From Accumulibacter sp. (lineage in GTDB: Bacteria; Pseudomonadota; Gammaproteobacteria; Burkholderiales; Rhodocyclaceae): a stretch of 35,769 bases of DNA. The DNA is taken from the NCBI GenBank assembly GCA_031266435.1, contig JAISAZ010000069.1:1-35769 (forward strand). Reading direction: 5' to 3'. The position numbers and the translations under genes were made by a program. Positions 27,059 through 35,383 of this stretch are shown in pieces (the stretch's first letter is position 1; the number at the start of each line of letters is the position of its first letter). Below the pieces are notes generated by a model. It searched no databases and had not been told where the DNA came from. It was given only the letters and a program-made list of their open reading frames with translations.

Positions 27059-27913
27059 ATGACGGGTTACGCCGCCGGAACGCGCGAGTTCGCTTTCGGC
27101 GTCGTGAATTTCGAAATCAAGAGCGTCAATTCGCGTTACCTCGACTTTCAGTTTCGGATCTGCGACGAGTTGCGCGCCGCCGAACCCGCGCTTCGGGAAC
27201 TCTTCGCCGCGCGGGTCCGGCGCGGAAAACTCGAATGCCGGATGGGATTTTCCGCTTCGGCCTCAAGCGCCGGCGCGTCGGCCTTGAACGCCGAACTCCT
27301 CTTGCGACTCAAGGAATTCGACGCACTCGTCCGTGACAAGATGCCGTCGGCGCGGGTCCTCTCGGTCAATGAAGTCCTGCGCTGGCCCGGTGTGCTCATC
27401 GACGATTCACCCGAATTCGCCGAGGCGATTCCGGCATGCCTCGCGCTCGCCGAAGACGCGCTCGGCGATTTTCTGGCGAGCCGGGCGCGCGAGGGCGAAA
27501 AGCTCGCCGCCGAAATCCGTCGGCTGACGATGAGCGCGCGCGAGTGCGTCGTGAAAATCGCGCCGTGGGTCAGCGACGCGCAGGCGGCGTTCGAGGAAAA
27601 GCTCAAGGGACGCCTCGCCGAAGCGATCCTGGCGACCGACGACAACCGGATTGCGCAGGAAGTCGTGATTTTTGCCGCGAAAATCGACGTTGCGGAAGAG
27701 ATCGCGCGCCTGACGACGCATCTCGACGAGGTCGCGCGCGTCCTCGATACCGGCGGCGCGTGCGGAAAGCGCCTGGACTTCCTGATGCAGGAACTGAACC
27801 GCGAAGCCAATACGCTCGGCTCGAAGTCGATGCTCCCGGACATCTCGCGGACCGCGATGGAGTTGAAGCTCCTCATCGAGCAGATGCGCGAACAGATACA
27901 AAATCTGGAATGA
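27059..27913 (+). CDS. yicC: YicC-family endoribonuclease
   Basis: 284 residues from ATG 27059 (MTGYAAGTREF). Family members usually begin with two or three more residues (like MIYSMTGYA), and the in-frame ATG at 26990 would add 23, so the exact start is open. The core has NFEIKSVNSRYLDFQFR, VRRGKLECRMGF, and the C-terminal RLDFLMQELNREANTLGSKS and ELKLLIEQMREQIQNLE that define YicC_N plus DUF1732. YicC in E. coli is an endoribonuclease that affects small RNA stability (established for that organism). It is adjacent to gmk, as in most proteobacteria. Confidence 0.92.
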   Translation: MTGYAAGTREFAFGVVNFEIKSVNSRYLDFQFRICDELRAAEPALRELFAARVRRGKLECRMGFSASASSAGASALNAELLLRLKEFDALVRDKMPSARVLSVNEVLRWPGVLIDDSPEFAEAIPACLALAEDALGDFLASRAREGEKLAAEIRRLTMSARECVVKIAPWVSDAQAAFEEKLKGRLAEAILATDDNRIAQEVVIFAAKIDVAEEIARLTTHLDEVARVLDTGGACGKRLDFLMQELNREANTLGSKSMLPDISRTAMELKLLIEQMREQIQNLE

Positions 27914-27989
27914 CGCCTTCGAACGTGTCATAATAGCGGAATATCAAAATTGCCGGTCGTTTTTGATTCGTCGGCCGCGTTTTCCCGAG

Positions 27990-28010
27990 TCGACCCTCGA
28001 TCCGGGTCGA
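27990..28010 (+). promoter_or_regulatory. Hairpin in the gmk leader
   Basis: TCGACCC (27990-27996) pairs with GGGTCGA (28004-28010) around a 7-nt loop, 42 nt before the gmk start. There is no U-tract, so it is not a classical terminator. It may be a leader structure. TAAAAT at 28037-28042 could be a -10, with no good -35. Confidence 0.35.
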
Positions 28011-28052
28011 GGAAGGGATATTTTTACCGAATCGCGTAAAATTCGACCGAAC

Positions 28053-28706
28053 ATGACTGAACGCACGAAGAAGCCGCAAAAGCGCGGCAGGACGGAAACG
28101 CGGGGGCATCTCTACATCCTCTCGGCGCCTTCCGGCGCGGGGAAGACCACCTTGGTGCACATGCTGCTCGAAAGCGACCCGAAAATTCACCTTTCGGTTT
28201 CAAGCACGACGCGCGCGCCCCGCGAGGGCGAGGCGCACGGGCGCGAATACTATTTCACGAACGTCGAGGACTTTCTCGAACGCGCGAATCGCGGCGAATT
28301 CCTCGAATGGGCCAAAGTTCACGACAATTACTACGGTACGTCGAAATCGTGGATCGACGCCGAAAACAACGCCGGACACGATGTCCTGCTCGAAATCGAC
28401 TGGCAGGGCGCGCAGCAGGTTCGGAAAATCTTTCCCGACGCGGTCGGAATTTTCATCCTGCCGCCGACGATCGAAAGCTTGAAAGAACGCCTCATCCGCC
28501 GGGGAACCGACGCAAAAAGCGCCATCGACCTGCGGATCGAGTCGGCGCGCGACGAAATGCGGCACGTAGGCGAATTCGACTATGTTATCATCAACGCGGA
28601 CCTGCCACGGGCGTTTCAGGAAATCTCTTCTATAATCAACGCTTCACGGCTTCAATACGCGACCCAGCGTCAGCGCCACGCCGATCTGTTTTCGGCTTTG
28701 CTCTGA
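28053..28706 (+). CDS. gmk: Guanylate kinase
   Basis: 217 residues. It phosphorylates GMP (and dGMP) to GDP with ATP in the cytoplasm, supplying GTP and the substrate of (p)ppGpp synthesis. P-loop SAPSGAGKTTL (about 24-34), GMP-binding SSTTRAPREGEAHGREYYF, and LEIDWQGAQQVR and IRRGTDAKSAIDLRI in the lid and CORE regions. ATG 28053 gives a short basic N-terminal extension (TERTKKPQKRGRTETRG) before the core; a longer frame to 27963 would need a TTG start. No strong ribosome site is visible. It is followed 22 bp later by rpoZ. Confidence 0.96.
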   Translation: MTERTKKPQKRGRTETRGHLYILSAPSGAGKTTLVHMLLESDPKIHLSVSSTTRAPREGEAHGREYYFTNVEDFLERANRGEFLEWAKVHDNYYGTSKSWIDAENNAGHDVLLEIDWQGAQQVRKIFPDAVGIFILPPTIESLKERLIRRGTDAKSAIDLRIESARDEMRHVGEFDYVIINADLPRAFQEISSIINASRLQYATQRQRHADLFSALL

Positions 28707-28728
28707 CCCTTAGCTTCAGGAACAGAAT

Positions 28729-28935
28729 ATGGCACGCATCACCGTAGACGATTGCATGAACTCGATTTCCAACCGCTTCCAGATGACGCTCGCGGCAACG
28801 TACCGCGCCCGCCAGATCACCGCGGGCGCCTCGCCGATGGTCGAACCCGATCGGGACAAACCGACGGTGATCGCCCTGCGCGAACTCGCGCTCGACAAAT
28901 ACGGCCTGGAAGTTCTCAACCGCAACCCCGTCTGA
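28729..28935 (+). CDS. rpoZ: RNA polymerase omega subunit
   Basis: 68 residues, the normal size. [20 protein letters not shown] and the helix [12 protein letters not shown] are the conserved omega N-terminus. It helps fold beta-prime and forms part of the ppGpp site 1, matching its place between gmk and spoT. AGGAA precedes the ATG. It overlaps no repeat, and spacing to spoT is 21 bp, so the four-gene order yicC-gmk-rpoZ-spoT is probably one transcription unit. Confidence 0.97.
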   Translation: MARITVDDCMNSISNRFQMTLAATYRARQITAGASPMVEPDRDKPTVIALRELALDKYGLEVLNRNPV

Positions 28936-28956
28936 CGGCAAGCGCCGCGGTCTGTC

Positions 28957-31140
28957 ATGAAATCCGACGGCGGGCTTTCAAGCGATTCCGGGAACGGAAC
29001 GCGACCCGACGCGGATATCGACCCCTGCATCGACGAGGCCTACCAAAAACTCGTCGGCTCACTCGCCTACCTCGAACCCGATGAACGCGCGCTCATCGAG
29101 CGCGCCTACACGTTCAGCGTAAAAGCGCATCGCGGCCAGAAGCGCCTTTCCGGCGAGCCTTACGTGACGCACCCGCTCGCGGTCGCCCGGACGCTCGCCG
29201 AATGGCGTCTCGACGCGCAGGCGCTCGCCGCCGCGCTCCTGCACGACGTCATGGAAGACACCGCCGTCACCAAGGGCGAAATCGCCGAAGGCTTCGGTCA
29301 GAAGATCGCCGACATGGTCGACGGCCTTTCGAAACTTGGAAAAATCGCGTTCTCGTCCTATCAGGAAGCGCAGGCCGAGAACTTCCGAAAAATGCTGATG
29401 GCGATGGCGCGCGACTTGCGGATCGTCATGATCAAGCTCGCCGACCGGCTCCATAATCTACAGACGATGAGCGCGCTCCGCCCGGACAAGCGCCGCCGGA
29501 TCGCGCGCGAGACGCTCGAAATCCACGCCCCGATCGCGACGCATCTGGGCATCAGCAATATTGCGAGGCAGCTCGAAGATATTTCCTTCATGCACCTCCA
29601 CCCGGTGCGCTATCGCGTCCTCGAAAAAGCCGTCGAAGCCGCCCACGGCAACCGGGGCGCCCTGCTTTCGAGCATTTTCGACGGGATTCGCGGCGCGCTG
29701 CGCAACGCAAAGGTCGACGCCGGCGCCTTGGGCCGCGAAAAGAGCCTGTATTCGATCCACAAGAAAATGGTCGAAAACCGCCTGAATTTCTCGCAAGTCC
29801 TCGACATCTATACCTTCCAGGTCATCGTCAAGCGAACGCCCGAATGCTACCTCGCGCTCGGCGCGCTGCACGCGGTCTATAAACCCGTTCCGGGCAAGTT
29901 CAACGACTACATCGCGATCCCCAAGCGGAACGGATACCAGTCTCTTCACACGACGCTGATCGGCCCGCACGGGATGCCGATCGAGGTCAGGATACGCACG
30001 CAGGAAATGCACAGCGTTGCCGAGGACGGGATCGCGTCGCACTGGCTCTACAAGGAAAACGCTGAAAACGGCTCCGAATTGCGCGTGCGCTCGCACGAGT
30101 GGTTCGAAGCGCTTCTCGACCTCCAGACGCCGACCGGAGACTCGTCCGAATTCTTCGAGCACGTCAAGGGCGACCTCTTCCCCGACGAGGTCTACGTCTT
30201 TACGCCCAAGGGAAAGATTTTCTCGCTCCCGCTCGGCGCGACCGTCATCGACTTCGCCTACGCCGTCCATACCGACATCGGCCACCACTGCGTCGCGGCG
30301 CACATCGACCAGAAACTCCTTCCGCTTTCGACCGAGCTTTCCAGCGGCAACCAGGTCGAGATCATCACGTCGCCGACCGCCAACCCGGCGCCGGTCTGGC
30401 TCACCTACGCCAAGACGGGACGCGCGCGCAGCAAGATTCGCCACTTCCTGAAGTCGATGCAGCAGGAAGGATCGAGCGCGCTCGGTGAAAAAATGCTCGC
30501 CCGCGAACTCGAGTCGCTCGGCATCGCTCTTTCGGACGTTCCGCCGGGTGTCTGGGACAGCGCCCTGCACAAGACCGGGAACGCCTCGAAAAACGAATTT
30601 TTTTCCGACATCGGACTCGGGCGAAAACTCGCGCCCGTCATCGCCCGACAACTCGCCGGGAGCGCGAAGATACGCCGTTCGGAGCACGTCGAAGCGAAAC
30701 CCCTGCTCATCCGAGGCTCCGAAGGAACCGAAATCCACTTCTCCTCGTGCTGCTGGCCGATCCCCGGCGACCCGATCATCGGCTTTCTCCACAGCGAGCA
30801 AGGGCTTCAGATTCATACGCTCAACTGCCCGGTCATCGCCAGGTCGCGCGGGAACGAAACGCCGATCAGCGTCGAATGGGAACCCGCGCCGGGGCAGCTT
30901 TTCAACGCCCGCATCCGCGTGAGCGTAAAAAACATCCGTGGAATCCTCGGACAGGTCGCAAGCGGCATTTCCCAGATCGGAATCAACATCGACCAGGTCG
31001 ACCTCTCGCGCGAAAGCCTTGGGCTTTTCAGGGACATATTCTTTCTCGTACAGGTTTCCGGGCGCCGTCAACTCGCCGACATGATGCGCGCCCTCCGGCG
31101 TATCCCGGACGTCGTTCGCATCGTTCGTGAATCGGGCTAG
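28957..31140 (+). CDS. spoT: Bifunctional (p)ppGpp synthetase/hydrolase
   Basis: 727 residues of the RelA/SpoT family. Order: HD hydrolase (His72 in THPLAVA, His96-Asp97 in LLHDVMEDT, so hydrolysis should work), synthetase (about 230-340, with GKFNDYIAIPKRNGYQSLHT), TGS domain (about 408-468, DEVYVFTPKGKIFSLPLGAT), helical and Cys-containing linker (FSSCCWPIPGD), and a C-terminal ACT domain (RIRVSVKNIRGILGQVASGI). Both catalytic halves look intact. It sets the alarmone level for stringent control; RpoZ next door is part of its target. ATG 28957 has only a weak ribosome site. Confidence 0.96.
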   Translation: MKSDGGLSSDSGNGTRPDADIDPCIDEAYQKLVGSLAYLEPDERALIERAYTFSVKAHRGQKRLSGEPYVTHPLAVARTLAEWRLDAQALAAALLHDVMEDTAVTKGEIAEGFGQKIADMVDGLSKLGKIAFSSYQEAQAENFRKMLMAMARDLRIVMIKLADRLHNLQTMSALRPDKRRRIARETLEIHAPIATHLGISNIARQLEDISFMHLHPVRYRVLEKAVEAAHGNRGALLSSIFDGIRGALRNAKVDAGALGREKSLYSIHKKMVENRLNFSQVLDIYTFQVIVKRTPECYLALGALHAVYKPVPGKFNDYIAIPKRNGYQSLHTTLIGPHGMPIEVRIRTQEMHSVAEDGIASHWLYKENAENGSELRVRSHEWFEALLDLQTPTGDSSEFFEHVKGDLFPDEVYVFTPKGKIFSLPLGATVIDFAYAVHTDIGHHCVAAHIDQKLLPLSTELSSGNQVEIITSPTANPAPVWLTYAKTGRARSKIRHFLKSMQQEGSSALGEKMLARELESLGIALSDVPPGVWDSALHKTGNASKNEFFSDIGLGRKLAPVIARQLAGSAKIRRSEHVEAKPLLIRGSEGTEIHFSSCCWPIPGDPIIGFLHSEQGLQIHTLNCPVIARSRGNETPISVEWEPAPGQLFNARIRVSVKNIRGILGQVASGISQIGINIDQVDLSRESLGLFRDIFFLVQVSGRRQLADMMRALRRIPDVVRIVRESG

Positions 31141-31203
31141 GCGCCTTTCCGGACCCCTTTCCCCCAAGCTACCCCCCCACACCCCTTTCGACAGGAGGAA
31201 ATC

Positions 31204-32031
31204 GTGAGCGCAGTACTCTATGAAGTGGATCAAAACGTAGCGACCTTGAGGCTCAACCAACCCAAATCGCTCAACGCCGTCAACCCGACGATGATCGACG
31301 CGCTGCTCGACGCGAGTTCCCGCGCGGCGGACGACCCGAAAATCCGCGCGGTGCTCGTTTGCACGACGGGCAAGCATTTCATGGCGGGCGGCGACCTCAA
31401 ATGGTTCCAGGACCAACTCGCGCTCCCCGCGCAAACCTGCCGCGAAAACTACGACGCCCTGCTCGAAAAGGTGCAGAAGCTCGCCCTGTGCTTTCAGGCG
31501 ATGGAAAAACCCGTCGTCGCCGCGGCGCAGGGCGCGGTTGCGGGATTCGGACTTTCGCTGATGATCGCCGCCGACCTCGTCGTCGCCGCCGAAGACGCCT
31601 ACTTCACCCTCGCGTACAGCAATATCGCGCTCTCTCCCGACGGCGGCGCGACCTGGACCCTGCCGCGCTTCGCCGGACTCAAGAAAGCGATGGAAATCGC
31701 CCTCCTCGGCGAACGCTTCGACGCGCCGACGGCGCGGACAATGGGACTCGTCAACCGCCTTTATCCCGCCGACCAGGTCGACGTCGAAGCGAAAAAACTC
31801 GCCGTCCGCCTGGCGGCCGGTCCGGCACAGGCGATCGCGCGAACCAAGGCGCTGATCAACGCCTCGTTCGACGCCTCGTTCAAGGAACAACTGCTCGCCG
31901 AACAGAACTCCTTCGTCGGATGCGCGACGCACCCCGACTTCGCCGAAGGCCTCGCCGCATTCTTCCAAAAACGCCGGCCAGCATACGGAAGCAGGGATCA
32001 GGAGACAGATGTCAGGAATCAGATCAGTTAG
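31204..32031 (+). CDS. Enoyl-CoA hydratase/isomerase (crotonase) family protein
   Basis: 275 residues from GTG 31204, with AGGAGG at 31194-31199. Crotonase motifs: LNQPKSLNAVNPTMIDAL, HFMAGGDLKWF (oxyanion hole), VVAAAQGAVAGFGLSLMIAADL (second oxyanion NH) and SPDGGATWTLPR. The Asp in SPDGG, rather than Glu of true hydratases, resembles PaaG-type isomerases, so an isomerase-like reaction on an acyl-CoA is likely; substrate unknown. It stands alone after spoT, 64 bp away. The last 13 residues (SRDQETDVRNQIS) are encoded by repeat block I, which starts at about 31991; the native end was near KRRPAYG. Confidence 0.85.
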   Translation: MSAVLYEVDQNVATLRLNQPKSLNAVNPTMIDALLDASSRAADDPKIRAVLVCTTGKHFMAGGDLKWFQDQLALPAQTCRENYDALLEKVQKLALCFQAMEKPVVAAAQGAVAGFGLSLMIAADLVVAAEDAYFTLAYSNIALSPDGGATWTLPRFAGLKKAMEIALLGERFDAPTARTMGLVNRLYPADQVDVEAKKLAVRLAAGPAQAIARTKALINASFDASFKEQLLAEQNSFVGCATHPDFAEGLAAFFQKRRPAYGSRDQETDVRNQIS

Positions 32032-32279
32032 CGGTGGCTTCGCCACCGATCAGGGATCAGGAATCAGAAGACAGGGATCAGATCAATTACCGCCGGCTTC
32101 GCCGCCGGTGAAAGATCATTGAACCACCGATCGGTTTTCTCCTGTCTCCTGTTTCCTGACATCTGCTCTCTGAAGGGCACGGCGCGCCGTGCCCCTACGG
32201 CGGTATAGGTTGGGCTGAACGAATGGGAAGCCCAACGTTCCGCTTTCGCATGAATGATAGTTCCGCTTTCGCGTGAATG
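31991..32279 (+). repeat. Composite repeat block I
   Basis: Heptamer array (cagggat, caggaga, cagatgt), GGTGGCTTCGCCACC hairpin, second array (cagggat, caggaat, cagaaga), GGCGGCTTCGCCGCC hairpin, the ACCACCGATCGGTTTTC module in reverse, GGGCACGGCGCGCCGTGCCC palindrome (about 32176-32195), GGTTGGGCTGAACG hairpin, and a 20-bp direct repeat TTCCGCTTTCGCATGAATGA at 32237-32256 and (one mismatch) 32260-32279. Confidence 0.85.
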
Positions 32280-32332
32280 ACGGAACAAGGGCGGTTTGGA
32301 AAAGGAATGCGTCGGCAAGATTGAGTACCATC

Positions 32333-32869
32333 ATGAACCCAGGCTTTCTTGCGCCTCCTCAAGAAGCCGCGCCATACTGTTGGTTGATCGAGATTGGCTC
32401 AACGAAGCTGGGAGTACATCGGCGCGATGGATGGTGCGCACTGCTCGATGAACGCTTGATTTTTTTCGACTCCGAGGAAAAGTGCATGCTTCTGATGCCC
32501 ATCCTTGAAATCGAAACGGAGAAATTCCTTGATTTCCTCAAGGGGGCGGAACTTCATGCTCCCGCTTACTCCAATGCGATTCGTCGGTTTCCGAAAGCGC
32601 TCTTGCTCAAACACGTATTTCACACGGCATTTTCAGGATACTGGATTGAAAAAGCCTTGGCATGGCTGGTCGATGACAATACGCTTCAAGCATTATTCGA
32701 GCAGGAGCTACAAAAAATCATTGACAGAAAAATAATGCCTCAAGCCGTCCGACAAAAAGCCCGGAAGATCGTGAAATCACTCCGCGAGGGCGCAAAGAAT
32801 GCGGCACATCCACTCCCCGCGACTCCCGCCGCGGTGGCTCATGCCGGTCGTGCTCTGGAAACGACTTAA
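32333..32869 (+). CDS. Hypothetical accessory protein
   Basis: 178 residues from ATG 32333; no clear ribosome site. A longer start at 32273 lies in repeat sequence and is not favoured. The N-terminal half looks like a small beta-rich domain (CWLIEIGSTKLGVHRRDGW, LLDERLIFFDSEEKCMLLMP); the C-terminal half is helical and basic (IIDRKIMPQAVRQKARKIVKS) and ends in an Ala/Pro-rich tail. I do not recognise the family. It precedes the duplicated protein by 21 bp on the same strand, and both are less GC-rich than the housekeeping genes, so they probably form a transferred two-gene unit. Confidence 0.55.
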   Translation: MNPGFLAPPQEAAPYCWLIEIGSTKLGVHRRDGWCALLDERLIFFDSEEKCMLLMPILEIETEKFLDFLKGAELHAPAYSNAIRRFPKALLLKHVFHTAFSGYWIEKALAWLVDDNTLQALFEQELQKIIDRKIMPQAVRQKARKIVKSLREGAKNAAHPLPATPAAVAHAGRALETT

Positions 32870-32890
32870 AAATAACGACCGAGTCAGGAC

Positions 32891-33844
32891 ATGGATTTCA
32901 GGGCGCAGGTCGAGAAGTATTTCAAAGAGGCGACCGATCGCTACCATCTGCGCGTCGTTCCATTCCACGATTCGAAAGTGTTCCTCGCAGGGAGTGATTA
33001 TGCCGTTTCAATTTCATGGAGTCGCGATGGCATTAGCGTTTGGTATTACGAACTTACCGCCAAAGGCGCGTTCGTGCATTATTGCATAGACGACATGATC
33101 ACGAAGTTCCGTTTCTCGGCGGAGGATAACAAACACTACGGAAACCCCGGCAATACCCTGGATGATCGGAACTGCGCGGAGCTTCGCGTCGTCGCTTCCC
33201 GATTGACGAAGCGATGCGGCGACATCCTGAGCGGAGACAGAGCGTGGCTGGGTGTTTTACGGGACAAAGACCGAGCGTCATGGGAAGGGTGGTTCGTAAA
33301 TCCAATAGGCCCCATCGGAATATTTTCGGATTATGTCATCAACCCGGTGCGGAGCGAATTCAGGACGAAAAGCGAGAAATACCTCCGAGGAGTGATCAAC
33401 CGCTACAAACTTCATGCCGTTCCGCTGAGTCCATCGGAAATGTTTCTGGCTGGCATGGACTTTGCCGTCTCGCTTGTCCTTGTCGGCGAGTCGGTGGACA
33501 TCCGGTATTACGAATATAATTCCAGAGGGATGCTCTTGTATCACAGCATAAGAAAGATGCTCGCGGAACATGGCCTCCTCGAAGAATCCTTTTTGCATTA
33601 CTGCATAAGGGACATGTTGGCAGAGTATCATTTCTTTCCGGGAGTTATCCGACACGCCGACCCCGCGAAAAAACGGCTCTGTGCGGAGATCCGCGTCGTC
33701 GCCTCCGGGCTGGAAAAATGCAAGGACATTCTCAGTGGGGACAAGGCTTGGCTGCGCGCGTTACGGAAAAAAGAACCCTTGGCGTGGAAAGGCAGCATCG
33801 TGAATCCGATCGACTTGATCGCCCTGTCGAAAGGCGTGGTGTGA
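32891..33844 (+). CDS. Internally duplicated protein of unknown family
   Basis: 317 residues built from two homologous halves: about 7-142 and 161-311. Shared stretches are EKYFKEATDRYHLRVVP / EKYLRGVINRYKLHAVP, VFLAGSDYAVSI / MFLAGMDFAVSL, CAELRVVASRL / CAEIRVVASGL, DILSGDRAWLGVLR / DILSGDKAWLRALR and WFVNPIGPI / SIVNPIDLI. Within the second half a segment of about 18 residues is itself doubled (LYHSIRKMLAEHG, FLHYCIRDMLAEY; the first half has one, FVHYCIDDMITKF). No signal or membrane segment. Tandem duplication of a small cytosolic domain is common among toxin immunity proteins, but no toxin is adjacent. The family is not recognised. The ribosome site is poor (AGG close to the ATG). Confidence 0.65.
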   Translation: MDFRAQVEKYFKEATDRYHLRVVPFHDSKVFLAGSDYAVSISWSRDGISVWYYELTAKGAFVHYCIDDMITKFRFSAEDNKHYGNPGNTLDDRNCAELRVVASRLTKRCGDILSGDRAWLGVLRDKDRASWEGWFVNPIGPIGIFSDYVINPVRSEFRTKSEKYLRGVINRYKLHAVPLSPSEMFLAGMDFAVSLVLVGESVDIRYYEYNSRGMLLYHSIRKMLAEHGLLEESFLHYCIRDMLAEYHFFPGVIRHADPAKKRLCAEIRVVASGLEKCKDILSGDKAWLRALRKKEPLAWKGSIVNPIDLIALSKGVV

Positions 33845-33861
33845 ATCCTTCCGTCCCCGCC

Positions 33862-34018
33862 CTGAAGACAGAGGACAGAGCGCTCGCTGGCGCTCGCTTC
33901 GTGATCAGTGTTCATTCGTTAAGTTGTCGCGTGATTGCCTCCCTCGGATTACTGATCCCTGATTACAAAGGCCGAAGGCCGTTCTGTCATCAGTCTTCTG
34001 TCCTCTGTCTTCTGTAAA
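33862..34018 (+). repeat. Mosaic heptamer repeat block J (forward)
   Basis: A compact full copy: ctgaagacagaggacagagc, the gcgctcgctggcgctcgctt core, TCGCGTGATTGCCTCCC, GATTACTGATCCCTGATTAC, AAGGCCGAAGGCC, then the pyrimidine arm ending TCTTCTGTAAAAC. The tatD start codon lies 3 bp further on. Confidence 0.9.
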
Positions 34019-34021
34019 ACG

Positions 34022-34801
34022 ATGCTCATCGACACGCACTGCCACCTGGACGCGGCTGAATTCGACGCCGACCGCGACGCGCTCGTCGAAGCGGCGCGGA
34101 GCGTCGGCGTCACGACGATGGTCGTCCCCGCCGTCAATGTCGGGAATTTCGAAGCCGTCCGCGCGTGTTCTCTGTCTTATCGCGGCGTCTTGCCCGCTTA
34201 CGGCATCCATCCGCTTTACGTCGAGCGCGCGCGCGAATCCGACCTGCGCGTCCTTGAAGAAACGCTTTCCCGCGCCGCGCCGACGCCGCATCGAGCCGTC
34301 GCCGTTGGTGAAATCGGCCTCGACTTCTACTTCGACGGCGCCGACGCCGCGCGGCAGGAATTCTTTTTTGCCGAGCAACTCAAAATCGCGCGCGCATTCG
34401 ACCTGCCCGTTCTCTTGCACGTCCGCCGCGCCGTCGACGCGGTCTTGAAGTGCCTGCGCCGCGTTCGCGTGCGTTCGGGCATCGCGCACACCTTCAACGG
34501 CAGCCGTCAGCAGGCCGAGGCATTCATCGGGATGGGGTTCGCGCTCGGTTTTGGGGGTGCGATGACCTACCCGCGCTCGACGCGAATACGCGAACTCGCC
34601 GCGTCGCTCCCCCTCGAAAACCTCGTTCTCGAAAGCGACGCACCCGATATCCCGCCCGTCTGGCTCGCGGGATCACGCAACACCCCCGCGCAGGTCTTCC
34701 GCTTTGCCGAAGAACTCGCCCGATTGCGCGCTTTACCCGTCGAAGAAATCGCTCGCGCGACGACTGAAAACGCGAGGAATATCCTGAGGACTGAGGACTG
34801 A
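34022..34801 (+). CDS. TatD-family metal-dependent hydrolase/DNase
   Basis: 259 residues, TIM-barrel amidohydrolase fold. Metal ligands: His6 and His8 (DTHCHLD), Glu in AVGEIGLDFYFD, His in PVLLHVRRA, His in GIAHTFNGS and Asp in LESDAPDIPP. TatD proteins are Mg-dependent 3'-5' exonucleases linked to DNA repair and turnover, and some act on other substrates. The ATG at 34022 is only 3 bp from the heptamer arm of block J, and no ribosome site is visible, so translation may start on a very short leader. The last residues (RTED) and the stop come from block K. YcfH/TatD is often beside holB-pilZ in proteobacteria, which is not the case here. Confidence 0.9.
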   Translation: MLIDTHCHLDAAEFDADRDALVEAARSVGVTTMVVPAVNVGNFEAVRACSLSYRGVLPAYGIHPLYVERARESDLRVLEETLSRAAPTPHRAVAVGEIGLDFYFDGADAARQEFFFAEQLKIARAFDLPVLLHVRRAVDAVLKCLRRVRVRSGIAHTFNGSRQQAEAFIGMGFALGFGGAMTYPRSTRIRELAASLPLENLVLESDAPDIPPVWLAGSRNTPAQVFRFAEELARLRALPVEEIARATTENARNILRTED

Positions 34802-35383
34802 GGACAGAAGACAGAGCGCTCACTGCGTTCGCTTCGTGATCAGTTTTCAGTATTCAGTGAAACCCCTCCCCATCCCTCCCCTTGTCAGGGGAGGGAGCCA
34901 CGACGTGATACGTCCGCGCGTCGTCGGTTGCCGCGTGGGCGCAAACCCACCGTATGACGCATAGGTTGGGGTGAGCGCAGCGATGCCCAACATACGGCAA
35001 ATGACCGCGTGAAAACCGCTGAACGAAGCAATGCGTCCGGCGAATCCCCCTGATTTTCGTAGGGGCAGACCTGCGTGTCTGCCCGGATGCTGGGCGAACA
35101 CATAGGTTCGCCCCTACAAAGGGAATTCCCCTATCCTCTCCATCATTCATGCGTTCGCGTAACGTTGGGCTTTGCTTCGCCGCAGCCCAACCTATACCGC
35201 CGCTGGGCACGGCACGCCGTGCCCGATCAGGTATCAGGAATCAGGAGACAGGGATCAGATCAGTTTGCGGCGGCGTTGCCGCCGGAGAAAGATCGTTGAA
35301 ACACCGATCGGTTTTCATCTGATTACGGATTACTGAATACCATTCTGTCCTCTGTCTTCTGTCTTCTGTCCTCTGTCCTCAGT
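34789..35383 (+). repeat. Composite repeat block K
   Basis: Heptamer array (ggactga, ggacaga, agacaga), core to TTTTCAGTATTCAGTG, then the CCCCTCCCCATCCCTCCCCT module (as in block D), a TAGGTTGGGGTGAG / GATGCCCAAC hairpin, a GTAGGGGCAGACC / GCGTGTCTGCCC and ACATAGGTTCGCCCCTAC stretch (about 35059-35118), a further GTTGGGCTTTGC / GCAGCCCAAC hairpin (35164-35191), GGCACGGCACGCCGTGCC palindrome, second heptamer array, the GATCGGTTTTCATCTGAT module and a pyrimidine arm that gives the last codons of the SPFH gene. No gene seen in it. Confidence 0.85.

Noticed and set aside
31141..31203. Rho-independent terminator after spoT
   Set aside because: C-rich stretch without a stem and T-tract.
29458..32046. 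862-codon minus-strand frame opposite spoT and the crotonase gene
   Set aside because: Spans two confident genes and the gap between them; no motif.
379..35383. Autonomous transposon
   Set aside because: No transposase, integrase or reverse transcriptase gene is present in any block; the blocks look non-autonomous.
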